Assembly (NCBI GenBank): GCA_947561715.1
Contig: OX387202.1
Location: 11,235,001 to 11,299,000 of the forward strand
Reading direction: 5' to 3'
Origin: Ascidia mentula
Taxonomy: Eukaryota; Chordata; Ascidiacea; Phlebobranchia; Ascidiidae
Length of the DNA stretch: 64,000 bases
Part shown: piece by piece, positions 1 through 11,532 of the stretch
Position numbering within the stretch: the first letter of the stretch is position 1
Layout of the letters: every line of letters begins with the position of its first letter
The notes under the pieces: model-generated
Databases searched by the model: none
Told to the model about the DNA's origin: nothing
Seen by the model: the letters and a program-made list of their open reading frames with translations, nothing else
Program-made: the position numbers and the translations under genes

Positions 1-907
1 ATTGGATTGTAATGCAGGTTTAAACAATGCATCTGTAATTGCATAAGTCCTTTTTATAGTAATAAAGCAATTTATTTATCTTTTAACCTTATATAAAGCA
101 CTGGCATGTATGTTTGTCTCTTTTGAAAGGGTTTTCAAAACTTTTCGGGCCATGAAACACACTTGTGAATGTGTGTTTTTCTTGGACCACTAGTATGAAG
201 TAACATTATTTTTTACACCTAATTGGTTTGAAAAGTAACAGACAACACAAAACAAATAACACAACAACCTTGATTTATACTAAACCTGAAACTTCACCTA
301 TTTTTGTCATGTCTTCACGGTCTCCAGTTTACTTGTGTACAAATATACAAACCTTGGAATCTCTTTTCCTCATTTCTTCTGAAACTTTGCTCACATCTCT
401 TATCTTACACTGTCCAAGGATTAATTCATCACTTCGTCGAACATGTGGTAAAATATACTCAATCCATTCCACTAGTATTGGGCAGTTAAATATTTGGAGT
501 GTATTAATCTGTCAAACACAACAAACAACAGTTACCAGGATTATTTACTGACAGTTACAGTCATCGTCAGTTAGTAGCTGAACTGGTAAATAATGGTAAT
601 ACCAAATTATAATAAAGTAGAAATAAAACATATTTTAACAGTCACCACAAGAAGTGTGTGATTATAATTACCTTGCACTGCAATACTTGTAATGTTGGCA
701 ATAAATGCTTGATCCATTTATCATTGACAATGTTAACAGAAAACACAGGCCGCTGAAACTTAGATAAAATCTTGGTAATAGCATGAATTGTGATGTTTGT
801 GTCATCATCATTCACATCAAATGAAAAGCAAGCAGGAATACTGCTGACCAATTTATTGACCAACTCATCAGAAACTTCCAATAAATCAACAAACCACTCC
901 CTAAGTC
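1..907 (-). pseudogene. 5'-truncated NACHT-LRR gene relic (LRR exons only)
   Basis: Three exons match the LRR part of the NACHT-LRR genes in this window. They are equivalents of exon 5 (907-672, 236 nt), exon 6 (508-353, 156 nt) and the start of exon 7 (32-1, cut by the window edge). Splice sites are kept and lengths equal those in the complete genes, so these exons are undamaged. Just upstream of exon 5, near 955, the sequence changes abruptly into the intergenic block also found at 50.75 kb. No exon 4, NACHT exon, exon 2 or first exon lies before it. I infer a copy that lost its 5' half by rearrangement. It could still be transcribed from another promoter, but without a nucleotide-binding domain it would not be a normal receptor. 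The 3' part lies outside the window. Confidence 0.75.
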
Positions 908-974
908 CTGAAAAAAATTAACAAAAGTTATTTATTTTTTTTATAAAAATTAATTTTTCACTAAGGCCCTGCCG

Positions 975-3020
975 ATTCTATCCAAGCTGCTAACTTTTTA
1001 ACTGGATGGTAGTCCAATAAATGCTTATCTGTGGGAAGTATAGATATATTGTTTACGTTTCGCCGGCGACAAACGACGACTGGAGAGACCCTTAATATTC
1101 ACTGACTGACTTAATTGCCAGTTAAGAGTTATTTATGTGGATAATTTTATCGATAATCAGCAGAATAAAAGCAAAGGTAGACAAAATCCTTTACAGCAAT
1201 GTTAATAATGTAGTAATAGTTATTGTAATATCGTAGGCCAACCGGACTCCGATGCCATGTGTGTTGGTATCTCTTATATTGTGAGACTCCACCTCAACGT
1301 CATAACAAAACAACACAATCCCATCCTAAAACCTCTTTGGAAAGGTCCATGGCTTTTTGGTCACCAGGTGGTTATGCCAATGGGCCCTAGTGAGCCACAT
1401 CGGCTGCACCCCATTTCCTGTTAACCATCATTTGAACGTGTACCTCGCAGCATTTTTTAATGTTGGTTTTTCCCTGTTAATCCATCTCAGTCTTGTCCAA
1501 CATGCACAGTGACTCGGCGTATTCCAACCATTACATTAAATTGTAGATAAAATCCAGCCTTTACGCTGGAAATCCTAACTTTACAGAAAACAATGCCGTT
1601 CGCGGGCCTTGACGCGCCGCACCGATTGTACTCCCTCTCGTGGGGCCTGAATCCAACCAGAGGGTGTATTGCTGCCTGGTCTCCGCATCTACAAGTAAAT
1701 GTTCGGTCATTAGCAACACGCATTCTTTATGCAATCAATTTGTGTTTTTCATGCCGTACCGCTCCAGCACCTAGAAAATTGCCACTAATTTTGTGGCTGA
1801 TTCAGCTTTGGTTGCAATGCCTGTAAACCTAATGATTTGCAGGAAATTGATAAGTTTGCCGTGAGATTTACTGTAAGCAGTATTTTGTTCGGTTAACAAA
1901 TTTAGCTTGCAGAAATTGACATGATGAAATGTTGCGCAACGGCCAAAAAAATAAAACTTGCCTTTGGTTGAAATAGCCTTGTCTTGGTCCTACATATCAT
2001 CAAGAACCACTGTTTGGAAAAAACATCATGCAGAAGTAACAATTTTTTTAATAGCATTATGGCAGAACAAATACGTCGATGAAAGTTAAACATGATTTGC
2101 TGCTCGTTGTACATTTAAAGTGTTCAAATGGCGATACAACACAAACAAGCACAATCCAAGTTAAAGCATTTTTTATACATTGCATATGAATAAAACAAAA
2201 TCATACAAAGAGAACTGGAATCATGATCACAAATCACACAAATAACAGATACAAATATGAACGCAACTTGCTTGAAAGCTGCAATCCATAACATAATGCA
2301 GTGAAAAACATACACTCGTGGAATGTAACAAACTACATCTTTACATTCTTGTTCATATTAAACTAGTAATTTCAATCAACAGCACCTACCAACACGATTA
2401 AAGCCATTTTATAATCATTGAACTTTGCACAAAAGTTATTTGGAACAAAAATGATTCATTGACAAATATTGTATGACAAGATCCATGATAAATAAGAAAG
2501 TTTAACAGGGTAGAAATATATGTTATACAGCAAATTAAAGCTCCAACCTTTTTTGCAATACAAGTTACACTTGGGCATTATTTTCAAGCCTTCAAAATAT
2601 AGCAAAAAATTACAGCATAAATAAAAAAACGAGGCAAACGGCACATAACATACAACCCTGTATCGGTAAAAACCTTGGCAAAGACAGCAAAAAGGCTGGT
2701 GTTTGCAGTTATACATACAAGGACCGAGCCTTCAAAATATGGCAAAAAATTACAGCATAAATAAAAAACAAGGCAAATGGCACATAACATACAACCCTGT
2801 ATCGGTAAAAACCTTGGCAAAGACAGCCAAAAGGCTGATGTATGCAGTCATACATTATATATCAAATAAGGCAAACTGACATAAGTAGATTTAAAACCTT
2901 GATAAAGCTATTCCTAATACTTCTTTTTATGACGCCCATAAAACGCGCCCTTGTTCAAACCAATGTTTATTTGCATAAGGCGTTGGCTTTGCTATCATCT
3001 GTGTAGTTAAACATGTTGCA
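975..3020. repeat. Intergenic block, copy a of four
   Basis: Non-coding block between the LRR relic and gene 1. It matches 17500-19370, 50745-52858 and 61865-63830 through much of its length, for example the stretch with CCAACCGGAC near 1238 and the shared end near 3018. I see no exon with conserved frame in it. Short open frames here are not kept between copies. Confidence 0.75.
2588..2867. repeat. 140-bp direct tandem duplication
   Basis: The segment starting GCCTTCAAAATAT at 2588 is repeated at 2728 with only a few differences. The paralogous blocks near 19.1, 52.5 and 63.5 kb carry one copy or less, so the duplication is private to this block. Confidence 0.8.
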
Positions 3021-3277
3021 AACCCGCCCAGGCCAGGGGGAGACGTTTATTACTTACTTACGTTAAACCATTAAAAGAAAATAAACGATTTGACCCCATC
3101 CACACGTTTCAAAGAATTTCCTTCGGTAACGGCGTCAGTGTATTATTTCATGCAAACTTTATCCATCGTAGGAATCATAACCATGAAACCTGGGTCCTTA
3201 TCTGTTCCTGATCACATAGATCACCAAAGTACATAATATGAACATAAGACTTTATCGGTGGCCATGTGAATGTTCCT
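3021..3277. other. Unassigned 3' flank of gene 1
   Basis: Non-coding sequence between the intergenic block and the inferred last exon of gene 1. I recognise nothing in it. Unlike genes 2 and 3, it has no hAT-like element at this place. Confidence 0.5.
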
Positions 3278-6200
3278 TTAAAAGTAATAACAGGGCAATA
3301 AAAAATCTCTAGCTATATATCCAATGTGAGGATTGTCCCTAATGATGCGTGATTCTGAAAACGGTAAAATAACATAGTTGCATGTAACTCACAAATAAAA
3401 TAAACCAAGCAACTTACGTCCATCATTGTTTTTTTTATCATCGACTGAATTCTACAAAACAAGAACATACAGTTTTAGCACAAACTTTTCAAAATGGGTT
3501 TTAAATGCAAAATTTGTTACGGGCAAGACAACCAATTCCCTAGTCAAGAATCAAAATCCAAAAGAAATACAGAAGATATTTAGTGTTTTACCGGGAACCA
3601 AATGGGTAACCCAACAGAAATCTGTTGTTTGGAAACCATATGAATACCCAACGGATCGACGAATGACGGGAAGGTGCCACAAAGTGGAAATCTGTGTACT
3701 TGCTAGTCTAAAAGGTAGCGCACAAACCTTATAGGTTAAAACAGTGTATTTTGAATTCGATTGACCGAATTCAATATAATTAAATAAAATATCCCTATCC
3801 AGACTCCACTGTATCATCAATTCACTTTTTTATAAATGAAATAATACCAGTATATGAATGCCTTCTTCAGTCAAATCCATTGTAGAGACAGATAATTTTT
3901 CAATGTTCCACAAGCAGGTGGAAAGGTGGACAGCCCCTTCAATTCCAATGGCATTTTTGCGCAAGCCAACAAACTCCATCTTAACAAAAGTAAGCATAAA
4001 GAAAATACAAATCCATCCAATAACTTTAAATCTGTGCTTTTTCCCTTTTTTATATCACAACCCCAAAAAGCGAATTGATCTAATCTGTGACCCACTTATA
4101 AAATTGCAGCAAACCATGTCACAGTGTTTTCTGAACAAAAATAATTCTCAAAGATCTGGTCAATCAAATAATCCCTGTAACTTAATTCACCTCAGATTCA
4201 AGTAATTGCCAATGAAGGTAATTTCATAAATATCATACAGACAAATTTGTAGAACATTGTGACACACAGGTTGAAAACCACAGCCTTGGGTGAAAAATCC
4301 TTCACCCCAAAAACGTGGCAAACTCCAATGTAAAACTTGGTTTTCAAAATAATCTGAATCAAGGTTTTTGGAATTGTTTACCTTTGACCTGGGATCGATA
4401 ATGGCTTTGCAGAATGTAGATACATCGGTTACACCACAATCATCCACATCCAAAAACATAAGTTTATGAATAAATAAAGATAACTGGTTGATTCCTTCGT
4501 TACCAATATAGTTGCTGGGAAGAAATAGTATCTCCATCTAAAACAGAGCATTCTATTGTATTGCAAACGGGTTTTATAACTTGGATGTTTGTAAAACTTT
4601 AAAAACTATCCTGTAGCCACTTATTCAACAACAAATACAAGTAAATCACACCTTGGTGTGTTGTTGTAACATAGTTACAGTCAGAGGTTTCAAGTCGGTT
4701 ATTCCACAATTCTCAAGAACCAACTCCGATACGTAACAAACACATTGTGCAAGAAGTTTCATTCCATCATTTCCAATTGGATTATTTGAAAGCGCAAGTC
4801 GTGTAAGCTAAGAAATAAAGTAAACATTTTGTTTCATGCATACATTATGTTTTTGATATATAAATGTTGGTAAGAAACAAATCAGGTCATTTTAAAGATT
4901 ACAAATTATAATCCATGAGTTACTGAGTTAACATCAAACATAAATTTTTAGGACTACCATGCATTTCTTCGCCACAATAGAGTCAGTTAGCGGCCCCACT
5001 TTGGACACTTGGCATCTATTTAACCGCAAGACATCAGTTTTATCTACACAAGTTGCAAGTTCTTGTAAACCATCATCACAAACTGAATTGTAACGCAGGT
5101 CTAGCCAATGCATCTGTAATTGTATAACTCTTTTTATAGCTGTAAAGCAATTTTATATATTTTGTAACCTAATATAAAGCACTAGCATGCACATTTGGCT
5201 TATAGTTAAACAATAATTTAAAAAAACAATTTGAAACAGAAAATCAATGTATAAACTGAGGTTCCTTTGAAACATTATGATCTTATAACAGGTTTTCCAA
5301 AACTTGTTGGGCAATGAAACTCACCTGTGAATCTGTGTTTTTTTTGGACCACTAGTATGAAGTAACATTATTTTTTACACCTAATTAGTGTGAAAGGGAA
5401 CAGACAACACAAAATAAATAACACAATAACCTTGATTTATAGTAAACTTAAAACTTTACCTATTTTTGTCATGTCTTTACGGTTCCCAGTTTACTTGTGT
5501 ACAAATATACAAACCTTGGAATCTCTTTTCCTCATTTGTTCTGAAACTTTGCTCACATCTTTTAAGTTACACGATTCAAGGGTTAATTCATCACTTCTTC
5601 CAACATGTGGTAAAATATACTCAATCTGTTCCCCTAGTATTGGGCATTTAGATATTTTGAGTGTATTAATCTGTCAAACACAACAAACAACAGTTACCAG
5701 GATTTTTTACTGACAATTACAGTCATCATCAGTTGGTAGCTGAACTGGTAAATAACAATGATACCAAATTTTAATAAAGTAAAAATACAACATATTTTAA
5801 CAGTCACCACAAAAAAACATTCGATTATAATTACCTTGCACTGCATTCCTTGTAATGCTGGCAATAAACGCTTGATCCATTTATCTTCGATAATGCTAAC
5901 ACGAAACACTGGCTGCTGAAACTTACATAAAATCCTCGTAATAGCATGAATTGTGACATTTGTGTCATCATTGCGCACATCAAATGGAAAGCGAGCAGGA
6001 ATACTGCTGACAAACTTATTGACCCACTCATCAGAAACTTCCAATAAATCAACAAACCACTCTTTCAGTCCTGAAAAAAATTAATAAAAGCGATTAAGTA
6101 ATACCGAACGTTGTGTTACAAAGAGATTGTTCTAAATTCCTATAAAAAATTATTCACAACAAACATTTTAAAGTGACTGTGATTATAAGTTTGTTTTGAA

Positions 6201-8543
6201 AAAGTGCGGAATCAGAAGGAAGGAGGGGTAGGCTGAAAGATCAAACACAAAATTTTCAGTGATTAAGGTAGTTTGTTGGTGATTCATGTGCAGGATTGCT
6301 ATTGGTCCATGTGCAGGATTGCGATTTTTTGTACAAGGTTCATGAATTAGACTGTTTCGATGATCATACACAATCTTTTCTCAAAAAAACAAGAATTCTT
6401 CTATTTTAACAAAAATATTACCTGACCACAGTGCAAGAGAGCTGTTGACATGTTCCATCATTTTGTTCAGAAATATGGATGATTTTTCTGAAAAAAAAAC
6501 AGTACTTAGGAATATGGTATTGGTGGACATAAAGTTCAAGGCTTTTCTATCAACATTAAAAAATTTATTAATTGTTTTGAAATTTAATATATAATTATAT
6601 CGATACGGTGTGCGATCGACAGAATGCCAGGGGCCTTTGGTTTTTAAATTGATCCAGTTTTTTATTTATTAATCACATTGTTTTGTTACATTTCCTTTAT
6701 TGTATACATAAGCTGAAAAGCAAAGCTCATACTTTGGTTGGTACTTTTTCCCAGCATGAGACCACATAAAAACCTCCTAACCATACTCCATTGACCTCCA
6801 GCTACCACATCATCGATCATTTTCTCAAACTCTTCCTCTGGCATGTAGGTGCTGATATACTTGGCTGAGAAAATCTCCTGGAACAACTGGTGGCAAAAAT
6901 ATATAATTTTGTCACCATCAAACAGGCATTGATTAATTCCAAGTTGACGAGCCACGACTATCACAAAATCTTGAGCATTCATGTCATCAAGGCCTTCTTC
7001 TTTGAGGTTTTCCATAGTAAAGACCACACTCCTACGTAGCATACCCTTATAGGCCATTCTGCCAAGCGGTTCCCATAGATTGTTGATATCCAAGCCTCTG
7101 GCATGATTTGAATGCCTTAAATGCTCAAGGATTGCCGTAAAAACTCCAGTAACAGTAGTTACAGAATTGAGGTCATCAGCACTGCTGTACAGACCCACAA
7201 TTACTATAAACTGTAATAGAATGGGATTATGACATAAATCAAGTAACTGGGGGGCTTTCGTGTTTAATATATCCCAGAGTTGTTCACTCTTTTCTCCAGC
7301 ATAGGCATCGAACAACTTTTTCATGCTCTCAGTTGAAAGATCTTGAATGCAAATGGTGACATCTGGACGTAACTCAGACGGAATGGTGATCATTGCATGT
7401 GGTCTTGAAGTGAAGATGAGCCTGGATTCCTTGAAAAACTTTTTGCTGCAAAGATTAGCTACTAGCTGTTGAATAGACAGTGGTGTGTCATAAGAAGCAT
7501 TTATTGGTTTTACATTTACAAGACTCCAAACAGCCTGATCGTAACCATCCATAATAAATACACATTTATCTGGATTGTTGACCATCCATGCAAAAGCATA
7601 TTCTCTAGTGCTGTTATCTAGACAAGGAAAAAGGTAATCCATGAAAAGCTGACGTGCAGTTAGCTTGTCACTGTATTCCATGTCCATGAATCGCAAATGG
7701 ATTGGCACCAGGTTACTATCAGCCCTTATTAATCTTTTGGATGTAGTGGTTTTGCCACACCCAGGTTGCCCAATTAGTGCAGTGAACTTTTTTTCATTTA
7801 CCAACTTAACTAAGTCATTGAAAGGCACATTATGGCCTACTTGCAAGTTTCTACTAGAGGATTTTACGGTGGAGGATTTAAACACTTTACTTGCATCTTT
7901 TACCCCATCATAAAACTGGGTTTCTATGAAGGTAGGATGCACAACAGGAAGGTCAACTGCAGTGGATTTTAACTGAACAGGTAACAAAACATTTGCCTCT
8001 AAGTGTTTCTCTTGGTACTGAACCACTTTATGGATTGCTTCTTTGTTTATCCGGTCTGAAAAGCAAACAATTTTGATGAATGGATGCACACCTTTGAACA
8101 AAAACATTATCACACGCTGACTGTTTAATTGTGAAACTACTTTGCACTTTAGCATGCAAATGTTTGTGTTTTGTGACAATTACCCAAATAGCTCTAAAAC
8201 AAATAAGTACATATTTGGTATGTAATTATTTGGTATATACCAACTTTGTTCAGGAACTGCTTCCAAAGCTTGTTGTGCACTTGGTCCAGCAATATGTTGA
8301 ACATTTTGTTGAAAATTCTGAACAATTTGTAGATTTTCAATTTTATGTTCCAAATTTATAGTTTTGTTCAAATGAAATTCATTTTGATGGTGGTGCTCCT
8401 TAGTTCCAATATGAAGATTCTAAACACATGTTTTTTCAAGTCACAAATGAGGCATTTCTTTCAATTTTTTTTCACAAAAAATAAATACTGCCTACCTCAC
8501 AGTTAATAGTTTGCTCTGGAGAATTTGGTTTAGTCTCCTCCAT
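3278..8543 (-). CDS. NACHT-LRR receptor gene 1, 12 exons
   Basis: Predicted cytosolic NLR-type sensor of 904 codons: a nucleotide-binding NACHT domain followed by leucine-rich repeats. Exons 5' to 3': 8543-8496, 8419-8245, 8055-6733, 6487-6422, 6070-5835, 5670-5515, 5113-4958, 4807-4652, 4537-4382, 3979-3848, 3451-3418, 3354-3278. Exon 1 encodes 16 residues starting MEETKPNS. Exon 2 is a short Gln/His-rich helix-like segment with no recognised death-fold domain. Exon 3 is NACHT. Exons 5-10 are LRR, and four of them are exactly 156 nt (52 codons, phase 0). Every junction is GT-AG and phases agree. The same model works in genes 2 and 3, which is the main support. The last two exons are short and least certain. 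A ligand and signalling partner cannot be inferred. An 8-kb transposon now sits about 460 bp upstream of the start codon. Confidence 0.85.
6733..8055 (-). CDS. NACHT-domain exon of gene 1
   Basis: Single 1,323-nt exon, phase 1 at both ends. Walker A is GQPGCGKT (about residues 170-177 of the joined protein). Walker B is FIMDGYDQ (about 241-248). A sensor-type TSRPHA motif follows IF, and FLCGLM near the end resembles the winged-helix/HD2 end of NLR NACHT modules. The donor chosen is AAA|GTATGA at 6733/6732, because it alone keeps frame into exon 4; the open frame runs on to a stop at 6686. Confidence 0.92.
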
Positions 8544-9002
8544 TGTGTGATTACCAAGTTTGAATAAACATGCTTATAGCCTACTTTAAAACACAGTCTG
8601 GGCAGTTAATCAGAGAAACTTTAACAAAATCTGTTTTACCATTAGAACCCACTTGATAGTTGATACCTATTTCCTTGTAAGTAATGTTGAAACATTATTG
8701 CACACCACACACAAATATAGGTCTAGTAATCGAACTACAACTAAATAAAATACATTAGTGCCTCGAGCTTACATTCGCTTGAAAAACGATACGTGGCCTT
8801 TGTTTGCTCGCCCAAAGTAGATATTACTGTCACGTAAAATTTGTTGGCTCGAGTCGAAGACCAAACATAACACTTACATATGGAAGCACACCAATTACTT
8901 TGTTTCCGCTGCCGTTTTTAACTCGAACAATGCACCCCCAAAGTCGACCAAATTAAAATGGTCAAAGTCAGTTGGCGTTTCCATGGCAAATATTGTTGAA
9001 GC
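8544..9002 (-). promoter_or_regulatory. 5' flank of gene 1, conserved upstream region
   Basis: This sequence matches 58892-59350 upstream of gene 3 and, for its first ~340 bp, the 5' flank of gene 2 and every unit of the array. A donor-like CCATAT|GTAAGTG lies at 8878/8877 and an acceptor-like CTGCCCAG at 8598, so a non-coding 5' exon spliced to a leader of exon 1 is possible. No TATA box was seen here. The ends of the transcript are inferred, not shown. Confidence 0.5.
8995..9002. repeat. Left target-site duplication GTTGAAGC
   Basis: Identical to 17049-17056 and present once at the uninterrupted paralogous site 59343-59350. Confidence 0.92.
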
Positions 9003-11100
9003 ACTACTGTCATTTCGGCGAAATATTTTTTTGTTTCAACGAAATATAATTCACGCATGAATGAACACCACTTTAAGGGATTCATCAAAAACAAAACGCA
9101 ACTACATACCCAAATTAGAACACATTGACTATCGAAAAACATCAAATGTAACTTTAGCATACCTATGCTATCGAATCTGACAATATTCGTTCACATAAAA
9201 TATACTTTAAGGTCACAAAACCTGTAAATTTGATGCGGTCATGTATCAGGCAGATAGTGGTGTAGTCGCTTGATATAGGCGAACATTTGAAACCTTTCCG
9301 GGCCATAAGATTTTTTTAAATTTTGCACAGGGCTTGCCTGAGGCCTGCTGATGAACGTGGTATAAGTTAAAATACCAACTCATTTCAAATTTCCCAGCGA
9401 AATGAACTTAACTGCAGGTCACCGCCTGTGACGGCATATAGCCCATTGCCCGCGTACAGCTTGGCGACAGGGTCTCTTGTATAGACGAACATTTGAAACC
9501 TTTCCGGGACATAGGATTTTTTTAAATTTTGCACAGGGCTTGCCTGAGGCCTGCTGATGAACGTGGCATAAGTTAAAATACCAACTCATTTCAAATTTCC
9601 CAGCGAAATGGATTCAACCGCAGGTCAACGACTGTGACGACACAGAGCCCATTGCCCGCTGATACCTTGGCGACAAGGTCTCTTGTATAGGCGAACATTT
9701 GAAACCTTTCCGGGACATAGGATTTTTTTAAATTTTGCACAGGGCTTGCCTGAGGCCTGCTGATGAACGTGGCATAAGTTAAAATACCAACTCATTTCAA
9801 ATTTCCCAGCGAAATGAACTTAACAGCAGGTCACCGACTGTGACGACACAGAGCCCATTGCCCGCGTACAGCTTGGCGACAGGGTCTCTTGTATAGGCGA
9901 ACATTTGAAACCTTTCCGGGCCATAGGATTTTTTTAAATTTTGCACAGGGATGGCCTGGAGCCTGCTGATGAACGTGGTATAAGTTAAAATACCAACTCA
10001 TTTCAAATTTCCCAGCGAAATGGATTCAACCGCAGGTCAACGACTGTGACGAAATAGAGGTCATTGCCCGCTTATACCTTGGCGACAAGGTCACTTGTAT
10101 AGGCGAACATTTGAAACCTTTCCGGGACATAGGATTTTTTTAAATTTTGCACAGGGCTTGCCTGAGGCCTGCTGATGAACGTGGTATAAGTTAAAATACC
10201 AACTCATTTCAAATTTCCCAGCGAAATAAACTTAACTGCAGGTCACCGACTGTGACGGCATAGAGCCCATTGCCCGCGTACAGCTTGGCGACAGGGTCTC
10301 TTGTATAGGCGAACATTTGAAACCTTTCCGGGCCATAGGATTTTTTTAAATTTTGCAAGGGGATGGCCTGGAGCCTGCTGATGAACGTGGTATAAGTTAA
10401 AATACCAACTCATTTCAAATTTCCCAGCGAAATGGATTTAACCGCAGGTCAACGCCTGTGACGGCATAGAGCCCATTGCCCGCGTACAGCTTGGCGACAG
10501 GGTCTCTTGTATAGGCGAACATTTGAAACCTTTCCGGGACATAGGATTTTTTTAAATTTTGCACAAGGATGGCCTGGAGCCTGCTGATGAACGTGGTATA
10601 AGTTAAAATACCAACTCATTTCAAATTTCCCAGCGAAATGGATTTAACCGCAGGTCAACGCCTGTGACGGCACAGAGCCCATTGCCCGCTTATACCTTGG
10701 TGACAAGGTCTCTTGTATAGGCGAACATTTGAAACCTTTCTGGGACATAGGATTTTTTAAAATTATGCACAGGGCTTGGCTGGAGCATGCAGGTGGACTT
10801 GGTATTAGTTGAAATACCCACCGGCTCCATAATTCCCAGCGAAACGGCCTCAACCCCAGGCCGGTCGTTGTGTGTAACGGCATAGAGGCTGTTTGTGAGC
10901 GTAATGGCGGCGGAGACATCTGGTCATATAGGCGAAAATTCAAACACTTTCCGGGCGATAGAATTTCGTTAATTTTGCACAGGGCTTGCCTAGAGGTTGC
11001 AGGTGAACGTGATACAAGTGAAAATTCCAACGGGCTTCAAAATTTCCTGGGAAATGGACTTAACCGCAGGTTATGGTGGGTGACTGCATAGAGGCGGTTG
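9003..11100 (+). repeat. Left terminal inverted repeat with ~205-bp tandem array
   Basis: An outer unique arm (9003 to about 9276) is followed by nine tandem units recognised by GGCGAACATTTGAAACC, near 9278, 9484, 9690, 9896, 10102, 10309, 10514, 10720 and 10931, a period of about 206 bp. Two unit subtypes are interspersed (GAACTTAACTGCAGG versus GGATTCAACCGCAGG). The innermost two units are the most degraded. The inverted partner is 15300-17048. Confidence 0.88.
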
Positions 11101-11532
11101 GTTGTGAGATGTAATAAATTAGCCTATTTTGTATCAGTATGCCGGTATTGGTATAAAGCCGCTACACCACGTCAAAGTTCCGGCAATCGTAGTGGTTTTA
11201 TTTTGCAGATAAAACTACATTTGGATGCAATCACATCCAAATGAAGAAAAGAACTGATCTGAAATGTAAACATATTGTGTTATTCTGAATGTATAACAAA
11301 AACATAAGTGATAAGTTAGTTCACATGCATGGTTGTGTTCCTATACACTGGTTAAGAACCATTTTGTAGTCAGCCACCCCCTTCCGAAAAACTCTTGTTT
11401 ATCTAAAATGTATACCAAATGAACGGGAAAACAACAACACAAATCGATGGTTTGGAACCGACCCTTCTACACGTTTCCTCGTATGTACTGCTACTCGTAC
11501 TCATTAAATAGCAAAGTACAAAACGTTTTTTA
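11101..11532. other. Transposon interior without recognised feature
   Basis: Lies between the left TIR array and the end of the USP-like frame. I see no conserved coding signal. It may hold the 3' untranslated region of the minus-strand transcript. Confidence 0.4.

Noticed and set aside
6686..6732. Stop codon right after the NACHT exon as the true end of gene 1
   Set aside because: A conserved donor AAA|GTATGA 47 bp earlier keeps frame into exon 4 in all three genes, so the stop is intronic.
10644..11030. 128-codon minus-strand frame in the left TIR
   Set aside because: It runs across TIR repeat units and is a by-product of the repeat period.
9278..11100. Regular tandem repeats resembling a CRISPR array
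   Set aside because: Period is ~205 bp with no unique spacers, mirrored in the opposite TIR, in animal DNA.
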